Positions 1-7,820 of a DNA stretch of 40,380 nucleotides are shown here, in pieces; positions within the stretch are counted from its first letter, which is position 1; every line of letters starts with the position of its first letter. The DNA is from a virus. The position numbers and the translations under genes are program-made. The stretch covers positions 1 to 40,380 of IMG/VR virus record IMGVR_UViG_3300042864_002099; one strand, written 5' to 3'. A model generated the notes under the pieces. It searched no databases. It was given only the letters and a program-made list of their open reading frames with translations, and was not told the origin of the DNA.

Positions 1-10
1 TAAAGTACAT
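1..10 (-). CDS. Start of a further minus-strand gene, cut by the window edge
   Basis: An ATG on the minus strand at 10-8 begins MYF and runs off the window. The end of the upstream gene supplies a Shine-Dalgarno-like GGAGA about 5-9 bases before it, which is the reason for calling a start here. Nothing can be said about the product. It would be the next member of the minus-strand series that includes the 2H phosphoesterase. Confidence 0.4.
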
Positions 11-11
11 A

Positions 12-461
12 TTAATCTCCTATTAATTCGTCTAGTTTAAATAAATCAGTTTGTATTTTTACATCAGGTAAAATTAATTTTATTTTAGAATAATCTTCAG
101 GATTAATTTTACCTAAAGAAATATGAGGTTGATAACTATCAAAATCCCAACTACAATCGAATTTGTTTTTTAATTCATCAAATTCATCATGTAATCTTTT
201 ACTATCAACTAAAATTACCAAATAATCACCAAACAATTCTAATTTGTTTAAAGTTACAATTGGATTTCCCCAACTTATAAATTTATTCATTAAGAAATTG
301 TAAATTTGATTTTTATCAACCGGATTTTGGCTATAAATTAAAGTTATATGAAATTCATTTTGAATATCTATTTCAATTTGTTCTTTAATTTTATTAGCTA
401 AATCAGCAAAAATATGAAAATCGGTTAAAATTGGATATGAGCAATATAAAGGTTCTAGCAT
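12..461 (-). CDS. 2H phosphoesterase superfamily protein (2'-5' RNA ligase-like)
   Basis: The 149-residue protein has the two H-x-T/S signatures that define 2H phosphoesterases: HIT at residues 38-40 (context FHITLIYS) and HIS at 113-115 (context PHISLGK). Members act on 2'-5' or cyclic phosphodiester bonds in RNA or nucleotides; T4-like phages carry relatives thought to repair RNA or cleave 2'-5' oligonucleotides, and some counter host nucleotide-signal immunity. Which substrate applies here cannot be told from sequence. The ATG follows the stop of the preceding HRLTGP gene by 7 bases without a clear Shine-Dalgarno, so translation is probably coupled. Confidence 0.85.
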   Translation of the reverse strand: MLEPLYCSYPILTDFHIFADLANKIKEQIEIDIQNEFHITLIYSQNPVDKNQIYNFLMNKFISWGNPIVTLNKLELFGDYLVILVDSKRLHDEFDELKNKFDCSWDFDSYQPHISLGKINPEDYSKIKLILPDVKIQTDLFKLDELIGD

Positions 462-468
462 AAAATAT

Positions 469-777
469 TTATGTATATTTTAAAAGCATTTCAATTTGAA
501 AGGCATTTGTTTGATTTGGGTGTTCTTTTAGCCAATCGTGACAATTTTTACCATAAAATTTATTATCTAACCAAAACCAGTAAGTACCATCACCTAATAT
601 TTCTGATGGACCAGTTAATCGGTGATGAATAAATCCTTTTAAACACCAAACTTTTAGGCCCTTTAATATATTTTCAAAAGCAGGGGTATTTTCATCTGGT
701 GAAGAGAAATCATCCCAAAGAATTTTATTGTAGTTATCGGTTGTAAATTTTTTACCATCAACATAAAAAACAAACAT
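469..777 (-). CDS. HRLTGP-family small protein (102 aa)
   Basis: Member of the paralog family that recurs through this window. It has the N-terminal hairpin FYVDGKKFTTDNYN, the SSPDENTPAFE segment, a tryptophan/cysteine strand (KVWCLKG), HHRLTGPSEI, and a DWLKEHPN helix start. I chose the ATG at 777 rather than 789: it gives 102 residues, equal to the paralog at 23529-23837, and aligns with the M(F/R)x(Y/F)YVDGKKF starts of others. Its tail, QTNAFQIEMLLKYT, is shared only with 23529-23837; plus-strand copies end in LWYLQN instead. Function unknown. The HRxxGPA pattern is seen in many phage and giant-virus proteins of unknown role. Confidence 0.8.
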   Translation of the reverse strand: MFVFYVDGKKFTTDNYNKILWDDFSSPDENTPAFENILKGLKVWCLKGFIHHRLTGPSEILGDGTYWFWLDNKFYGKNCHDWLKEHPNQTNAFQIEMLLKYT

Positions 778-800
778 TTTTAAATCCATTGTTATAATTA

Positions 801-1358
801 TTAATCATGATGTTTTGGTAAAATCTCCCAAACGTTTTTATCTTTAATATATTGAATGATTTGAGATAAGTTTTTTGGTTTATAACCCAAACTATCAACA
901 CCAACATCGACTCTTCTATTAGTAATTTTTCCTAAATTACCATGACAATGCCCGTGAAGCATAATATTTCCTTTGTGACCACCATTCCATTCTAATAATG
1001 GATAATGCATCATAACAAAACGATAACCTTCTACAGCCAATTCATAGTAATCAGCAACATAAGAAAATCTTTTATTTCTGCATAATTCTTCACTATCATG
1101 ATTGCCTTTAATAAAAACAATGTCACCTTTTAAACGATAAAGAATTTCATTAATTTTTGTTGGGTTTCGTTCAAAACAAAAATCCCCCAAATAGAAAACA
1201 GTATCATTGTCTGTTACTACTGAATTCCATTCGTTGATCATATGTTCATTCATTTCTTCTACCAAAGAAAATTCTCTATTAGTGTATTTCAGAATATTTT
1301 TATGAGAAAAATGATGATCTGATGTTATATATGTGTTTTTTAATGTTAAGTTTTTCAT
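801..1358 (-). CDS. Calcineurin-like metallophosphoesterase
   Basis: A 185-residue protein with the full metal-binding series of the family: SDHHFSH at residues 13-19, GD at 58-59 (context YLGDFCF), GNHD at 85-88, an HYP histidine at 118 and GHCHG at 136-140. These motifs bind the dinuclear metal centre that hydrolyses phosphodiesters or phosphomonoesters. Length and motif spacing match the short phage and bacterial phosphoesterases with a DHHF start. It may process nucleotides or RNA ends, and it lies two genes from a 2H phosphoesterase, so a nucleotide-metabolism or anti-defence pair is possible. The substrate is not evident. No good Shine-Dalgarno is visible. Confidence 0.88.
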   Translation of the reverse strand: MKNLTLKNTYITSDHHFSHKNILKYTNREFSLVEEMNEHMINEWNSVVTDNDTVFYLGDFCFERNPTKINEILYRLKGDIVFIKGNHDSEELCRNKRFSYVADYYELAVEGYRFVMMHYPLLEWNGGHKGNIMLHGHCHGNLGKITNRRVDVGVDSLGYKPKNLSQIIQYIKDKNVWEILPKHHD

Positions 1359-1364
1359 ACTATG

Positions 1365-1392
1365 AAAATATCATATAATATCTATATGTCAA
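1365..1392 (-). promoter_or_regulatory. Promoter, TTGACA with extended -10
   Basis: On the minus strand TTGACA (1392-1387) is followed after 16 bases by TATTTT (1370-1365) preceded by TGA, an extended -10. The transcript would serve the metallophosphoesterase gene starting at 1358. The same TTGACA-N12-ATGATA spacing recurs at 2063 and 23887. Confidence 0.5.
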
Positions 1393-1426
1393 TAGGGGAA
1401 AGAAAAATATTTTTCTTTCCCCTATT
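1391..1426. terminator. Perfect 36-base palindrome, probable terminator
   Basis: Bases 1391-1408 are the exact reverse complement of 1409-1426, giving an 18-bp stem with a GGGGAAAG core. It begins at the stop codon of the gene at 1425-2009 and ends at the -35 box of the next promoter. On the plus strand it is followed by a T-run; on the minus strand, where the gene lies, the U-run is only inside the stem, so it is an imperfect intrinsic terminator in that direction. Confidence 0.55.
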
Positions 1427-2009
1427 ATTTTTTAGATTGTAGCCAATTCCAAAATGATGTTTGTTCTAATTTATATTCAATACAAACAGGAATAATTTTT
1501 CCTCGTAATTGATACATATTAAATTTTTCCGTTTTCAAAAATAATTTAATATCATCTATAATTGATTTTGGAATTTTTAATTTTTCTTTTGGAATAACAA
1601 TACGACAACTATTTTCAATATCAATATAACGACTCCAAAGTTCCTTATCAAGTTTTTGTTCATGAGTTAATTCAGGTTCAACTTTTACAACAGGTTTATG
1701 TGGAAACATAATAGACGTTTCAACAATTTCAACAAAATCAGGAATATTAAAATAATCATTATCCCAATCAGGGTTCCAAGTATAATTTAATTCATATTCA
1801 TTATTTTCTTTGTCTTTAAAAATAAGAACTCGATATTCACGGCCATCATCTTCAACATAGTCACGATGAGTTTCACCTTTTACGCGTACATAATCAGGAA
1901 GATTATAAGGAATATCGTCAAAAACGATTTCAAAAAAATCATCAAATTGATCAGGTCGATTAATAAATTGATTAAATTCTTGTTTAGTAAATTGCAATTT
2001 ATTTTGCAT
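1425..2009 (-). CDS. Hypothetical protein, 194 aa
   Basis: The start is set by a strong Shine-Dalgarno, AAAGGAG, at about 2016-2022, seven bases before the ATG at 2009 (MQNKLQFTKQEF). The protein is acidic and tyrosine/tryptophan-rich in its first half (EYELNYTWNPDWDNDYFN) and more basic in the second half (VIPKEKLKIPKSIIDDIKLFLK). No known domain recognised, no membrane segment. It has its own promoter upstream and a hairpin at its stop codon, so it appears to be a single-gene transcription unit, typical of phage early accessory genes. Confidence 0.72.
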   Translation of the reverse strand: MQNKLQFTKQEFNQFINRPDQFDDFFEIVFDDIPYNLPDYVRVKGETHRDYVEDDGREYRVLIFKDKENNEYELNYTWNPDWDNDYFNIPDFVEIVETSIMFPHKPVVKVEPELTHEQKLDKELWSRYIDIENSCRIVIPKEKLKIPKSIIDDIKLFLKTEKFNMYQLRGKIIPVCIEYKLEQTSFWNWLQSKK

Positions 2010-2035
2010 GTTAATCTCCTTTATATTCATATAAA

Positions 2036-2063
2036 AGATTATCATAAATTATATTTTTGTCAA
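2036..2063 (-). promoter_or_regulatory. Promoter, TTGACA with extended -10
   Basis: TTGACA at 2063-2058 is followed after 16 bases by TAATCT (2041-2036) preceded by TGA. It lies in the gap before the 194-aa gene, overlapping the last bases of the radical SAM gene, and shares fixed spacing of ATGATA with the promoters at 1392 and 23887. Confidence 0.55.
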
Positions 2064-3344
2064 CTAAAAATATTTTTGTAATTTTTGATATAATTCAGAA
2101 CAATATTCTTCAAAATTACAATTGCGTTGTTGGTCTAAAATTTTAGTATATTCAGCAAAAAATTTTAATTGTTTTTCATCTTCCACACAATTTTGTAATT
2201 TTACAATTAAACTTTCAACAGAATTACGCAAAAATTCTGATCTTAAATTATTGTTATTATAAATTTTTAAAGATTTTATTTTTTGTAATTTATCAATAGC
2301 TAAATCGCAAATTTCTTTAGGTAAATGATCAATACACAAATAGCTTGGATTATCACATAATAAAAAATCAACTAATACATCTGATATTTGTAAACTATCA
2401 ATCCATTCAATTAATGGAAATATGTCTAAAATATTATAAATTTGAACGACTGGACTAAATCCAATTCCTAAATTTGATAAGTTTAAGTTTTTTAATTTTA
2501 ATACATTTTTTTCAATTATTGAAAAATCACTTGGATAGCGAATATAATAATTCAATTTATCATAACCATCAATACTTAAATTAATATTAGTAAATTGAAA
2601 ATGTTCTAATAAAGATAAAAATTCATCTGGTAAATTAGTTCCATTTATATTAAAAAATAATTCAATATTTTTACTTTTGCCATTATCAATTAATTCTTGC
2701 AAATATTTGGTATTTTGTTTAATTAAAGTTGGTTCACCGCCAGTCATATAAATTTTCTTTATATCAGTTGATATATTTTTCAAAGAGTTCCAAAATACAT
2801 CACTTTCATACCAACGATAATTTTTAGTATTGGTTTGATTAAATTGTTTTTGCCAATTTGTATAATCAAGTTGTTGATCTAATTGTAACCATTCTGAAGC
2901 AATTGCAGAACTATTATGTGGATTACACATGCGACATTTTAAATTACAAGTATTACCTAATCTTAAATCCAAATACACAGGAGTATCAAAAACAAAGCCA
3001 TCATTTTCAATACTATCATTAACCCGGCGTTCAATTTCTTCAACTCCTAATTTATCGATCCATTCATTATTGTGTCGTTCACGATAAGAATATTTTCCTA
3101 TTTCTTCTTGACGATAACAAATATCACAACCAGATATTTTTTCGCCTTTTATCATAGAATTGCGGATATCAATTAAATCGGAACTATTCCAAGCTAAATC
3201 AATTTCATCTTTGCTTAAATCTAAACTATTACCTTCATGTTTTAATCTACCGCCTTTTTTTGCCACACAACAATAACTTGGGAAACCAGATGTATTGGCT
3301 GTTAAATGTATCCAAGGGTAAACGCAAAATGTTTTTGAAATCAT
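2064..3344 (-). CDS. Radical SAM enzyme with N-terminal cysteine motifs
   Basis: A 426-residue protein with the radical SAM cluster motif CNLKCRMC (C133, C137, C140), followed by the SAM-binding glycine motif TGGEPTL near residue 202. It has extra cysteines before the core: C7, C25-C26, and a C-x2-C at 73-76 (GCDIC), which could hold a second cluster or a structural metal, as in twitch/SPASM-type enzymes whose auxiliary sites usually lie C-terminal. The N-terminal FCVYPWIHL-type opening is familiar from marine phage radical SAM proteins. The reaction is unknown; its place at the end of a glycosyltransferase operon suggests sugar or peptide modification. It starts 3 bases after the Dam stop, using AAAGG as ribosome site. 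Confidence 0.85.
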   Translation of the reverse strand: MISKTFCVYPWIHLTANTSGFPSYCCVAKKGGRLKHEGNSLDLSKDEIDLAWNSSDLIDIRNSMIKGEKISGCDICYRQEEIGKYSYRERHNNEWIDKLGVEEIERRVNDSIENDGFVFDTPVYLDLRLGNTCNLKCRMCNPHNSSAIASEWLQLDQQLDYTNWQKQFNQTNTKNYRWYESDVFWNSLKNISTDIKKIYMTGGEPTLIKQNTKYLQELIDNGKSKNIELFFNINGTNLPDEFLSLLEHFQFTNINLSIDGYDKLNYYIRYPSDFSIIEKNVLKLKNLNLSNLGIGFSPVVQIYNILDIFPLIEWIDSLQISDVLVDFLLCDNPSYLCIDHLPKEICDLAIDKLQKIKSLKIYNNNNLRSEFLRNSVESLIVKLQNCVEDEKQLKFFAEYTKILDQQRNCNFEEYCSELYQKLQKYF

Positions 3345-3347
3345 AAT

Positions 3348-4040
3348 TTAACCTTTATAAACAAATAATTTTTCTATTCTTTTTGTATTAATATTTTTTT
3401 GTAAACTAAAATTAGTAAATGTTTCATGTTCAAATATACATTCAAAATCTTTTGGTGAATTATATTCTGAAATATAAACTAAATGACCTTCTAAAGATTT
3501 ATTTCTACACCAATTCCAAAATTCATTATGGTTAAATTTGGTGTTATATTTTGTTGTACCTTCATAAGGGGGATCACAATAAATTAAGCTATTTTCTGGA
3601 ATATCTAAATCATAATAATTACCACAAAAAAATTTAACATTTTGTAAATTTTTTATTTGTTTTAATAAATTAGTTTTTCCTTCTAATGCATAGTTTCTAT
3701 TAGTTTTATCAGTTGCATATCCATTAAAAAACTTAGCACCAAAACTACAACAAAAACCAACAAAACCTACTAATTCTTTGGGATAATTTTCTTTATTATT
3801 TTTTATATCAATATATAAATCTTTAGAAATAGTATCAGGTGGAATATATCCATTTTGTAAAGCTATAAAAAGAGAAATAAGATAATGATTATTATCATTA
3901 CCAATTCTATTACCATCAATTTTATCAATTAGATTAGCGCCACCAACAAAAGGCTCTATCCATGTTTTATTATTTCTATTTTGTAATAAAATAGGTAATA
4001 AATATTTTGATATTTTATTTTTACTTCCTAGATATTTCAT
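3348..4040 (-). CDS. dam: DNA adenine N6-methyltransferase (Dam/D12 class)
   Basis: A 230-residue D12-class methylase. KYLGSKNKI at the N-terminus matches the family opening, EPFVGGA (29-35) is the SAM-binding FxGxG-type motif, and DPPY (156-159) is the catalytic motif IV. It would methylate adenine N6 in phage DNA, often to evade host restriction. The target site cannot be read from sequence. It overlaps the preceding glycosyltransferase gene by ATGA. It is slightly shorter than E. coli Dam (278 aa), in line with phage versions. Confidence 0.92.
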   Translation of the reverse strand: MKYLGSKNKISKYLLPILLQNRNNKTWIEPFVGGANLIDKIDGNRIGNDNNHYLISLFIALQNGYIPPDTISKDLYIDIKNNKENYPKELVGFVGFCCSFGAKFFNGYATDKTNRNYALEGKTNLLKQIKNLQNVKFFCGNYYDLDIPENSLIYCDPPYEGTTKYNTKFNHNEFWNWCRNKSLEGHLVYISEYNSPKDFECIFEHETFTNFSLQKNINTKRIEKLFVYKG

Positions 4041-4876
4041 CTAATATAAATTCCTGCATAATTTTTAATCCATTTTGAAGTTTCAATACTGTGTAATGGA
4101 ATATTTTCTTTTATTAATTTTATTAATTTTTCATTATTATCAACCAGTTCTTTTTCAACATCATTAATTTTATTAAACATATTTTTTAAATAATCATAAT
4201 CTTTAACTAAAGAAATTTTAGTTGGTTCGGTTAAACTCATTAATAATCCTTGATGCGCTCCCAACATGGCATAATTTCCATATTTTACATCTTGACCTAA
4301 AGATAACCAAGCCATTAACATTTGATAATTTCTTGTTTGTTTTTTAATTTCATCAAATGAAATTGGTTTACCTTGATTTAAACTTAATTTTGTTCCTTCA
4401 CGAAAACCAACTCTCCATGCTTGAAGTGCAGAACCATTTGGAAAAGTCCAACCAACAGTTTCATCTAATTGAAGATATAATTGATCCCAACAAAAATCTA
4501 TACCATCATTTTTGCTTAATTCATGAAAATTCATATTTTTTAAAAATTCATTTCGCCAAATTTTTACTCCACCATTTCCATAAACCAATCCATTAATTTG
4601 ATTTACTGAATTAAAAGAAATTGCATTTATATTTTCTGGAAAATCAATTGTTTTATTAAAAAAGCTATCTATAACTTGAGTATCGCCATCAACTGTAATT
4701 GTAAATTCGGTTTCTGATAAATTTCCTGCGGTTTGATGCGCCAAATCAAATCCTTTTACGCCATGACTTCTTTTAACCCAATGAATTTGTTCTGATAATT
4801 TAGAAAAATTCTCTTCTGCATTTGGTTCGTCATAAGAAATGAATATAGTATCTAATTCGTTTAATTTTATTTCCAT
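4037..4876 (-). CDS. Putative GT-A type glycosyltransferase
   Basis: A 279-residue protein opening with LDTIFISYDEPNAEENF and containing VDGDTQV near residues 76-82, a DxD-like metal/nucleotide-sugar site after a strand predicted as TEFTITVDGD. The N-terminal layout is that of GT-A nucleotide-diphospho-sugar transferases. The C-terminal 60 residues are helical and charged. It sits between a second unknown and a Dam gene in an operon with two other likely glycosyltransferases, so a virion- or DNA-glycan role is reasonable. Overlaps the upstream gene by 10 bases. Family assignment is by motif only. Confidence 0.6.
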   Translation of the reverse strand: MEIKLNELDTIFISYDEPNAEENFSKLSEQIHWVKRSHGVKGFDLAHQTAGNLSETEFTITVDGDTQVIDSFFNKTIDFPENINAISFNSVNQINGLVYGNGGVKIWRNEFLKNMNFHELSKNDGIDFCWDQLYLQLDETVGWTFPNGSALQAWRVGFREGTKLSLNQGKPISFDEIKKQTRNYQMLMAWLSLGQDVKYGNYAMLGAHQGLLMSLTEPTKISLVKDYDYLKNMFNKINDVEKELVDNNEKLIKLIKENIPLHSIETSKWIKNYAGIYIR

Positions 4877-5718
4877 TGTACGCCTGTATTTTCAAATATA
4901 TTTCTACCAATAATTATACTTGGTTTTAATCTTTTTTTCAATGTAAATCCAGTATGATATTGTTTTTTTTCTAATAATTCATTAACTGGAATTTTTATCC
5001 ATTGATAAACTTTATTTTTATTAAAACGATCAACTAACCCAAAAATCCAATAATCAATATCAAAATTTGGAGTTGTTGGGTTTTTTAAAATAACACTAAT
5101 TGCGTAATCAAAATTTTGTTTTTTATAAATTTGTATTTCAACATCTGCATCTTTATTAATTGGATATTCACTTTCTGCATCAATTAAAGCATTAACTTCA
5201 ATTAATTTACTTTTTTTAGTTTTATGAATAAAAACATTTAAAGAACAGGCAGAACATAAAATTTTATCAATAAGAACTAAATTAATATCATTAAAAAATA
5301 TTTTTTTCTTTTCTAATAATTCTTCAATTGAAAATTCTGTTTTAAAAACTAATTGGTAATCATCAGTTTGAAATATTAATTTGAACTTATTTTCAATTGA
5401 AGAAAGAATATAATCTTTGTGTTTATCTGTTAATTCAATTGATACCGTATTAGTATATTCATAAAGAGTAATTTTAATACTATTACTGGTTATTGTAGTG
5501 TTTGGAGAAAATAATCTATTTTGAACTTTTAGTATGTTTAATTTATCTATTTTATAAATTATTTTTTTATTATCAATGTCAAATATTTGATATTCACATG
5601 GTTTTTCTAAACCAGAAATAAAATCATTACTTAATTGATCATCAATAATAAACTCATAATCGAGTTTTTTTCTTGTAATTGCTTTTATATTTTGGTTTTC
5701 ATAGTATATTTTAAACAC
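4867..5718 (-). CDS. Hypothetical protein in glycosyltransferase operon, 283 aa
   Basis: No family recognised. The protein is rich in alternating hydrophobic strands (ILKVQNRLF, IKITLYEYTNTVSIEL, DVEIQIYKKQNFDYAISVIL) and looks mostly beta, without signal peptide or membrane segment. ELLEKK occurs twice, and a CSAC pair lies near residue 157. It overlaps both neighbours by 8-10 bases, so it is translated together with the glycosyltransferases. It could be an accessory structural protein that carries the glycan, but nothing in the sequence proves this. Confidence 0.7.
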   Translation of the reverse strand: MFKIYYENQNIKAITRKKLDYEFIIDDQLSNDFISGLEKPCEYQIFDIDNKKIIYKIDKLNILKVQNRLFSPNTTITSNSIKITLYEYTNTVSIELTDKHKDYILSSIENKFKLIFQTDDYQLVFKTEFSIEELLEKKKIFFNDINLVLIDKILCSACSLNVFIHKTKKSKLIEVNALIDAESEYPINKDADVEIQIYKKQNFDYAISVILKNPTTPNFDIDYWIFGLVDRFNKNKVYQWIKIPVNELLEKKQYHTGFTLKKRLKPSIIIGRNIFENTGVQWK

Positions 5719-6553
5719 CTACTATTTTCTCCAAATGTTTAATTTGTTCATCTGAAATTAAATTTTTAATAACATAATGAACAGGAATGCGAGGTTCAAA
5801 TTTACCCAATCTTAATTGACCAGTTTTTGTAATATAAGAACTAATACTATTAGTCCAATTTTCACCAATATATTCACCAGAAAAATTCTGCAATTGTGTT
5901 TTCATATGAATAAATTTTAAAACATTATTTTCATTATAATCATTTAATTTACTGGCTAAAGCAAAAGCAACATCAGTTGTAGCAAATCCTGTTTTTTCTT
6001 CTTTTAAAAATTCATTTTTCCATTCCGCAAAATTATGAAAAATGTTTTCAATATCACGAAAAATTTCCATTGATTTTTCGGTATTTTTTTTAAACCATGT
6101 TAATCCAGAATAAACATTTGGTAATTCACATGATTTAAAATCTTCACGATAAGCATAATTATCACTAACATTTTCTTCACGAAAGTTATAAACTTTATTG
6201 CAAATAGTAAAATCATAAAATTGTAATTCTTTAAACCAATGTTCAATATTTGAATTAAAAAACATATCGGAATCAATTTTCAAAGTTAAATCATAAGGGC
6301 TTATATGTAATGCTTTCCATTCATTTTGTAATTTCCAATCCGCATCTTTTGCGTCATCATGCCAAGGAATTTCAATTATTTGATCAAAAATTAATTTTTG
6401 TTTTTCAGTAATTTTGGTTTTGGGTGTTACTGCAACACTCATTTTGTTTATATTGGGTTGTGAAATTTTCAAAGATAAAGCACAAACATAAGCCAATTTT
6501 ACATAATCAATTTTTGAATTTTGAGCAAACGTAAAATAACCAATACTAGACAT
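5711..6553 (-). CDS. Putative glycosyltransferase (GT8-like)
   Basis: A 280-residue protein whose N-terminus, YFTFAQNSKIDYVKLAYVC, and internal LKIDSDMFF (DSD near residue 94) match the layout of GT-A transferases that use a DxD motif to bind metal and nucleotide sugar. It resembles its downstream-encoded neighbour at 6546-7451 in the opening (GxxxFAxNxxxIDYxxxAxVC), so the two are probably diverged duplicates. The C-terminal part ends in a basic helix. It overlaps genes on both sides by 8 bases. Acceptor unknown; virion decoration is the natural guess because the operon begins with tail genes. Confidence 0.65.
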   Translation of the reverse strand: MSSIGYFTFAQNSKIDYVKLAYVCALSLKISQPNINKMSVAVTPKTKITEKQKLIFDQIIEIPWHDDAKDADWKLQNEWKALHISPYDLTLKIDSDMFFNSNIEHWFKELQFYDFTICNKVYNFREENVSDNYAYREDFKSCELPNVYSGLTWFKKNTEKSMEIFRDIENIFHNFAEWKNEFLKEEKTGFATTDVAFALASKLNDYNENNVLKFIHMKTQLQNFSGEYIGENWTNSISSYITKTGQLRLGKFEPRIPVHYVIKNLISDEQIKHLEKIVGV

Positions 6554-7451
6554 ATTGCACCAAACTTTCTGGTAAATGTAATTTTAATAAAGTTTCAGCA
6601 TGTCGTCCAATTGCATGTTTGTTCATTACATGTACATTTTGATTTTTAACTAAAATTGCATTCCAAATCCAATGTTCTTCGGCTGATTTATTTGCTAAAA
6701 ATGTTAAACTATTTTTTTCTTTTGGTTCTAATAAATCATCTCGATCAACTGAAGTTCTTAAAACAGGATTTGGAAATGATTTAGCAAAACTTTCTAATTT
6801 ATTTCCGCCCATTATAAAATTAGCTATTCCAAAAATAAAATCATTTCTAAATAAATTTCCTGAGTAATTATATGAGTGTTGATAATATTCAAGATTATCA
6901 ATTATATGTTCAACTAATTGAAAAAAATCATTGTGTTCAGAACATTTATTAAAATAACAAACAGTCGCCCAATTTACAGGTATTGAAAATCCATCAATAT
7001 AAACATCCAATCCTTCTTTATTATCCAATAAATTCATTGCATTTGTATTAATTAAAAAATCTTTACTTGACCATATGTAATCCAACCAAGAACTTTGAAT
7101 AAGATAATCACTGTCAATTAATAATGTTTTTTTCCAAGGAGTTAATTGATAAACCTTTGATCTTGGATTATTACGCCAATTACCTGTAACATTTGAATAA
7201 GGGCCATCTCTAAAAACACGCAATTGATCTTTTAAATCAGCATAATCAAGAAAAACAATTTCTTGAAATAAATAAGAAATTAAATTATTATCATAACGAT
7301 TTTTAATATAATCCCAACTTCCTTGGTCTGTGATTAAAGCAACATTATTTTCTTTTAAATTAGATTTAAGCATGGCAGAACAAACCATTGCTTGTTGGGT
7401 ATAATCAATTAATCCATTATTATTTGCAAAAATACAAATACCATTAGACAT
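6546..7451 (-). CDS. Putative glycosyltransferase (GT8-like)
   Basis: A 301-residue protein with the opening GICIFANNNGLIDYTQQAM and a DxD motif in KKTLLIDSDYLI, near residue 114. The conserved pattern shared with 5711-6553 suggests a common ancestor. W-rich segments (WLDYIWSSKDFL, EHWIWNAILV) lie after the DxD. No membrane segment is visible, so it would act in the cytoplasm. It is coupled to the small gene upstream by an 8-base overlap. Substrate and acceptor are not determinable. Confidence 0.65.
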   Translation of the reverse strand: MSNGICIFANNNGLIDYTQQAMVCSAMLKSNLKENNVALITDQGSWDYIKNRYDNNLISYLFQEIVFLDYADLKDQLRVFRDGPYSNVTGNWRNNPRSKVYQLTPWKKTLLIDSDYLIQSSWLDYIWSSKDFLINTNAMNLLDNKEGLDVYIDGFSIPVNWATVCYFNKCSEHNDFFQLVEHIIDNLEYYQHSYNYSGNLFRNDFIFGIANFIMGGNKLESFAKSFPNPVLRTSVDRDDLLEPKEKNSLTFLANKSAEEHWIWNAILVKNQNVHVMNKHAIGRHAETLLKLHLPESLVQYV

Positions 7452-7788
7452 TAGCTGCCTGCTTTACATTTCTTGAATTTTTAATTCGCAATAATTCGGA
7501 GTAATATTCATTATTAGCTTGATGATGAATATCAAATGCAGTATCTAAAAATGTTTTTAAATCTAAAATTTCAATAGGTTTTTTTCTATCATCTAAAACA
7601 ATTGAATCATTATAACGTGATAACAAACAACTCCAATAACTTAAATTTTCTTGTGTTGCACGAAACAAGCCTTTTTCATAATTGAATAAAAGATTACTTT
7701 CATAATTTTCTCGTGCAATTTGTGTTTGTGTTTGAATTGTTGATTTCAACCGACCATGTTCTAACGCACGACTTAAACGTTCATCCAT
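7444..7788 (-). CDS. Conserved small protein of the virion cluster, 114 aa
   Basis: A charged, largely helical protein with the outline MDERLSRALEHGRL, NYEKGLFRAT, IVLDDRKKPIEILDLKTFLD and ANNEYYSELLRIKNSRNVK. I recall a similar architecture (N-terminal helix, GxF strand, DxxxxPIEI, C-terminal helical pair) from small proteins encoded beside tail genes in marine T4-like phages; this is memory and not a search result. A good Shine-Dalgarno (AAAGGAA) precedes the ATG. It may be an assembly or chaperone factor. Confidence 0.7.
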   Translation of the reverse strand: MDERLSRALEHGRLKSTIQTQTQIARENYESNLLFNYEKGLFRATQENLSYWSCLLSRYNDSIVLDDRKKPIEILDLKTFLDTAFDIHHQANNEYYSELLRIKNSRNVKQAANV

Positions 7789-7820
7789 ATTAAATTCCTT
7801 TCTTTATTTTATTTAGATTA

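Noticed and set aside
1866-2081. Plus-strand 71-codon ORF
   Set aside because: Antisense to the 194-aa gene with a good ribosome site, lysine/isoleucine-rich shadow composition.
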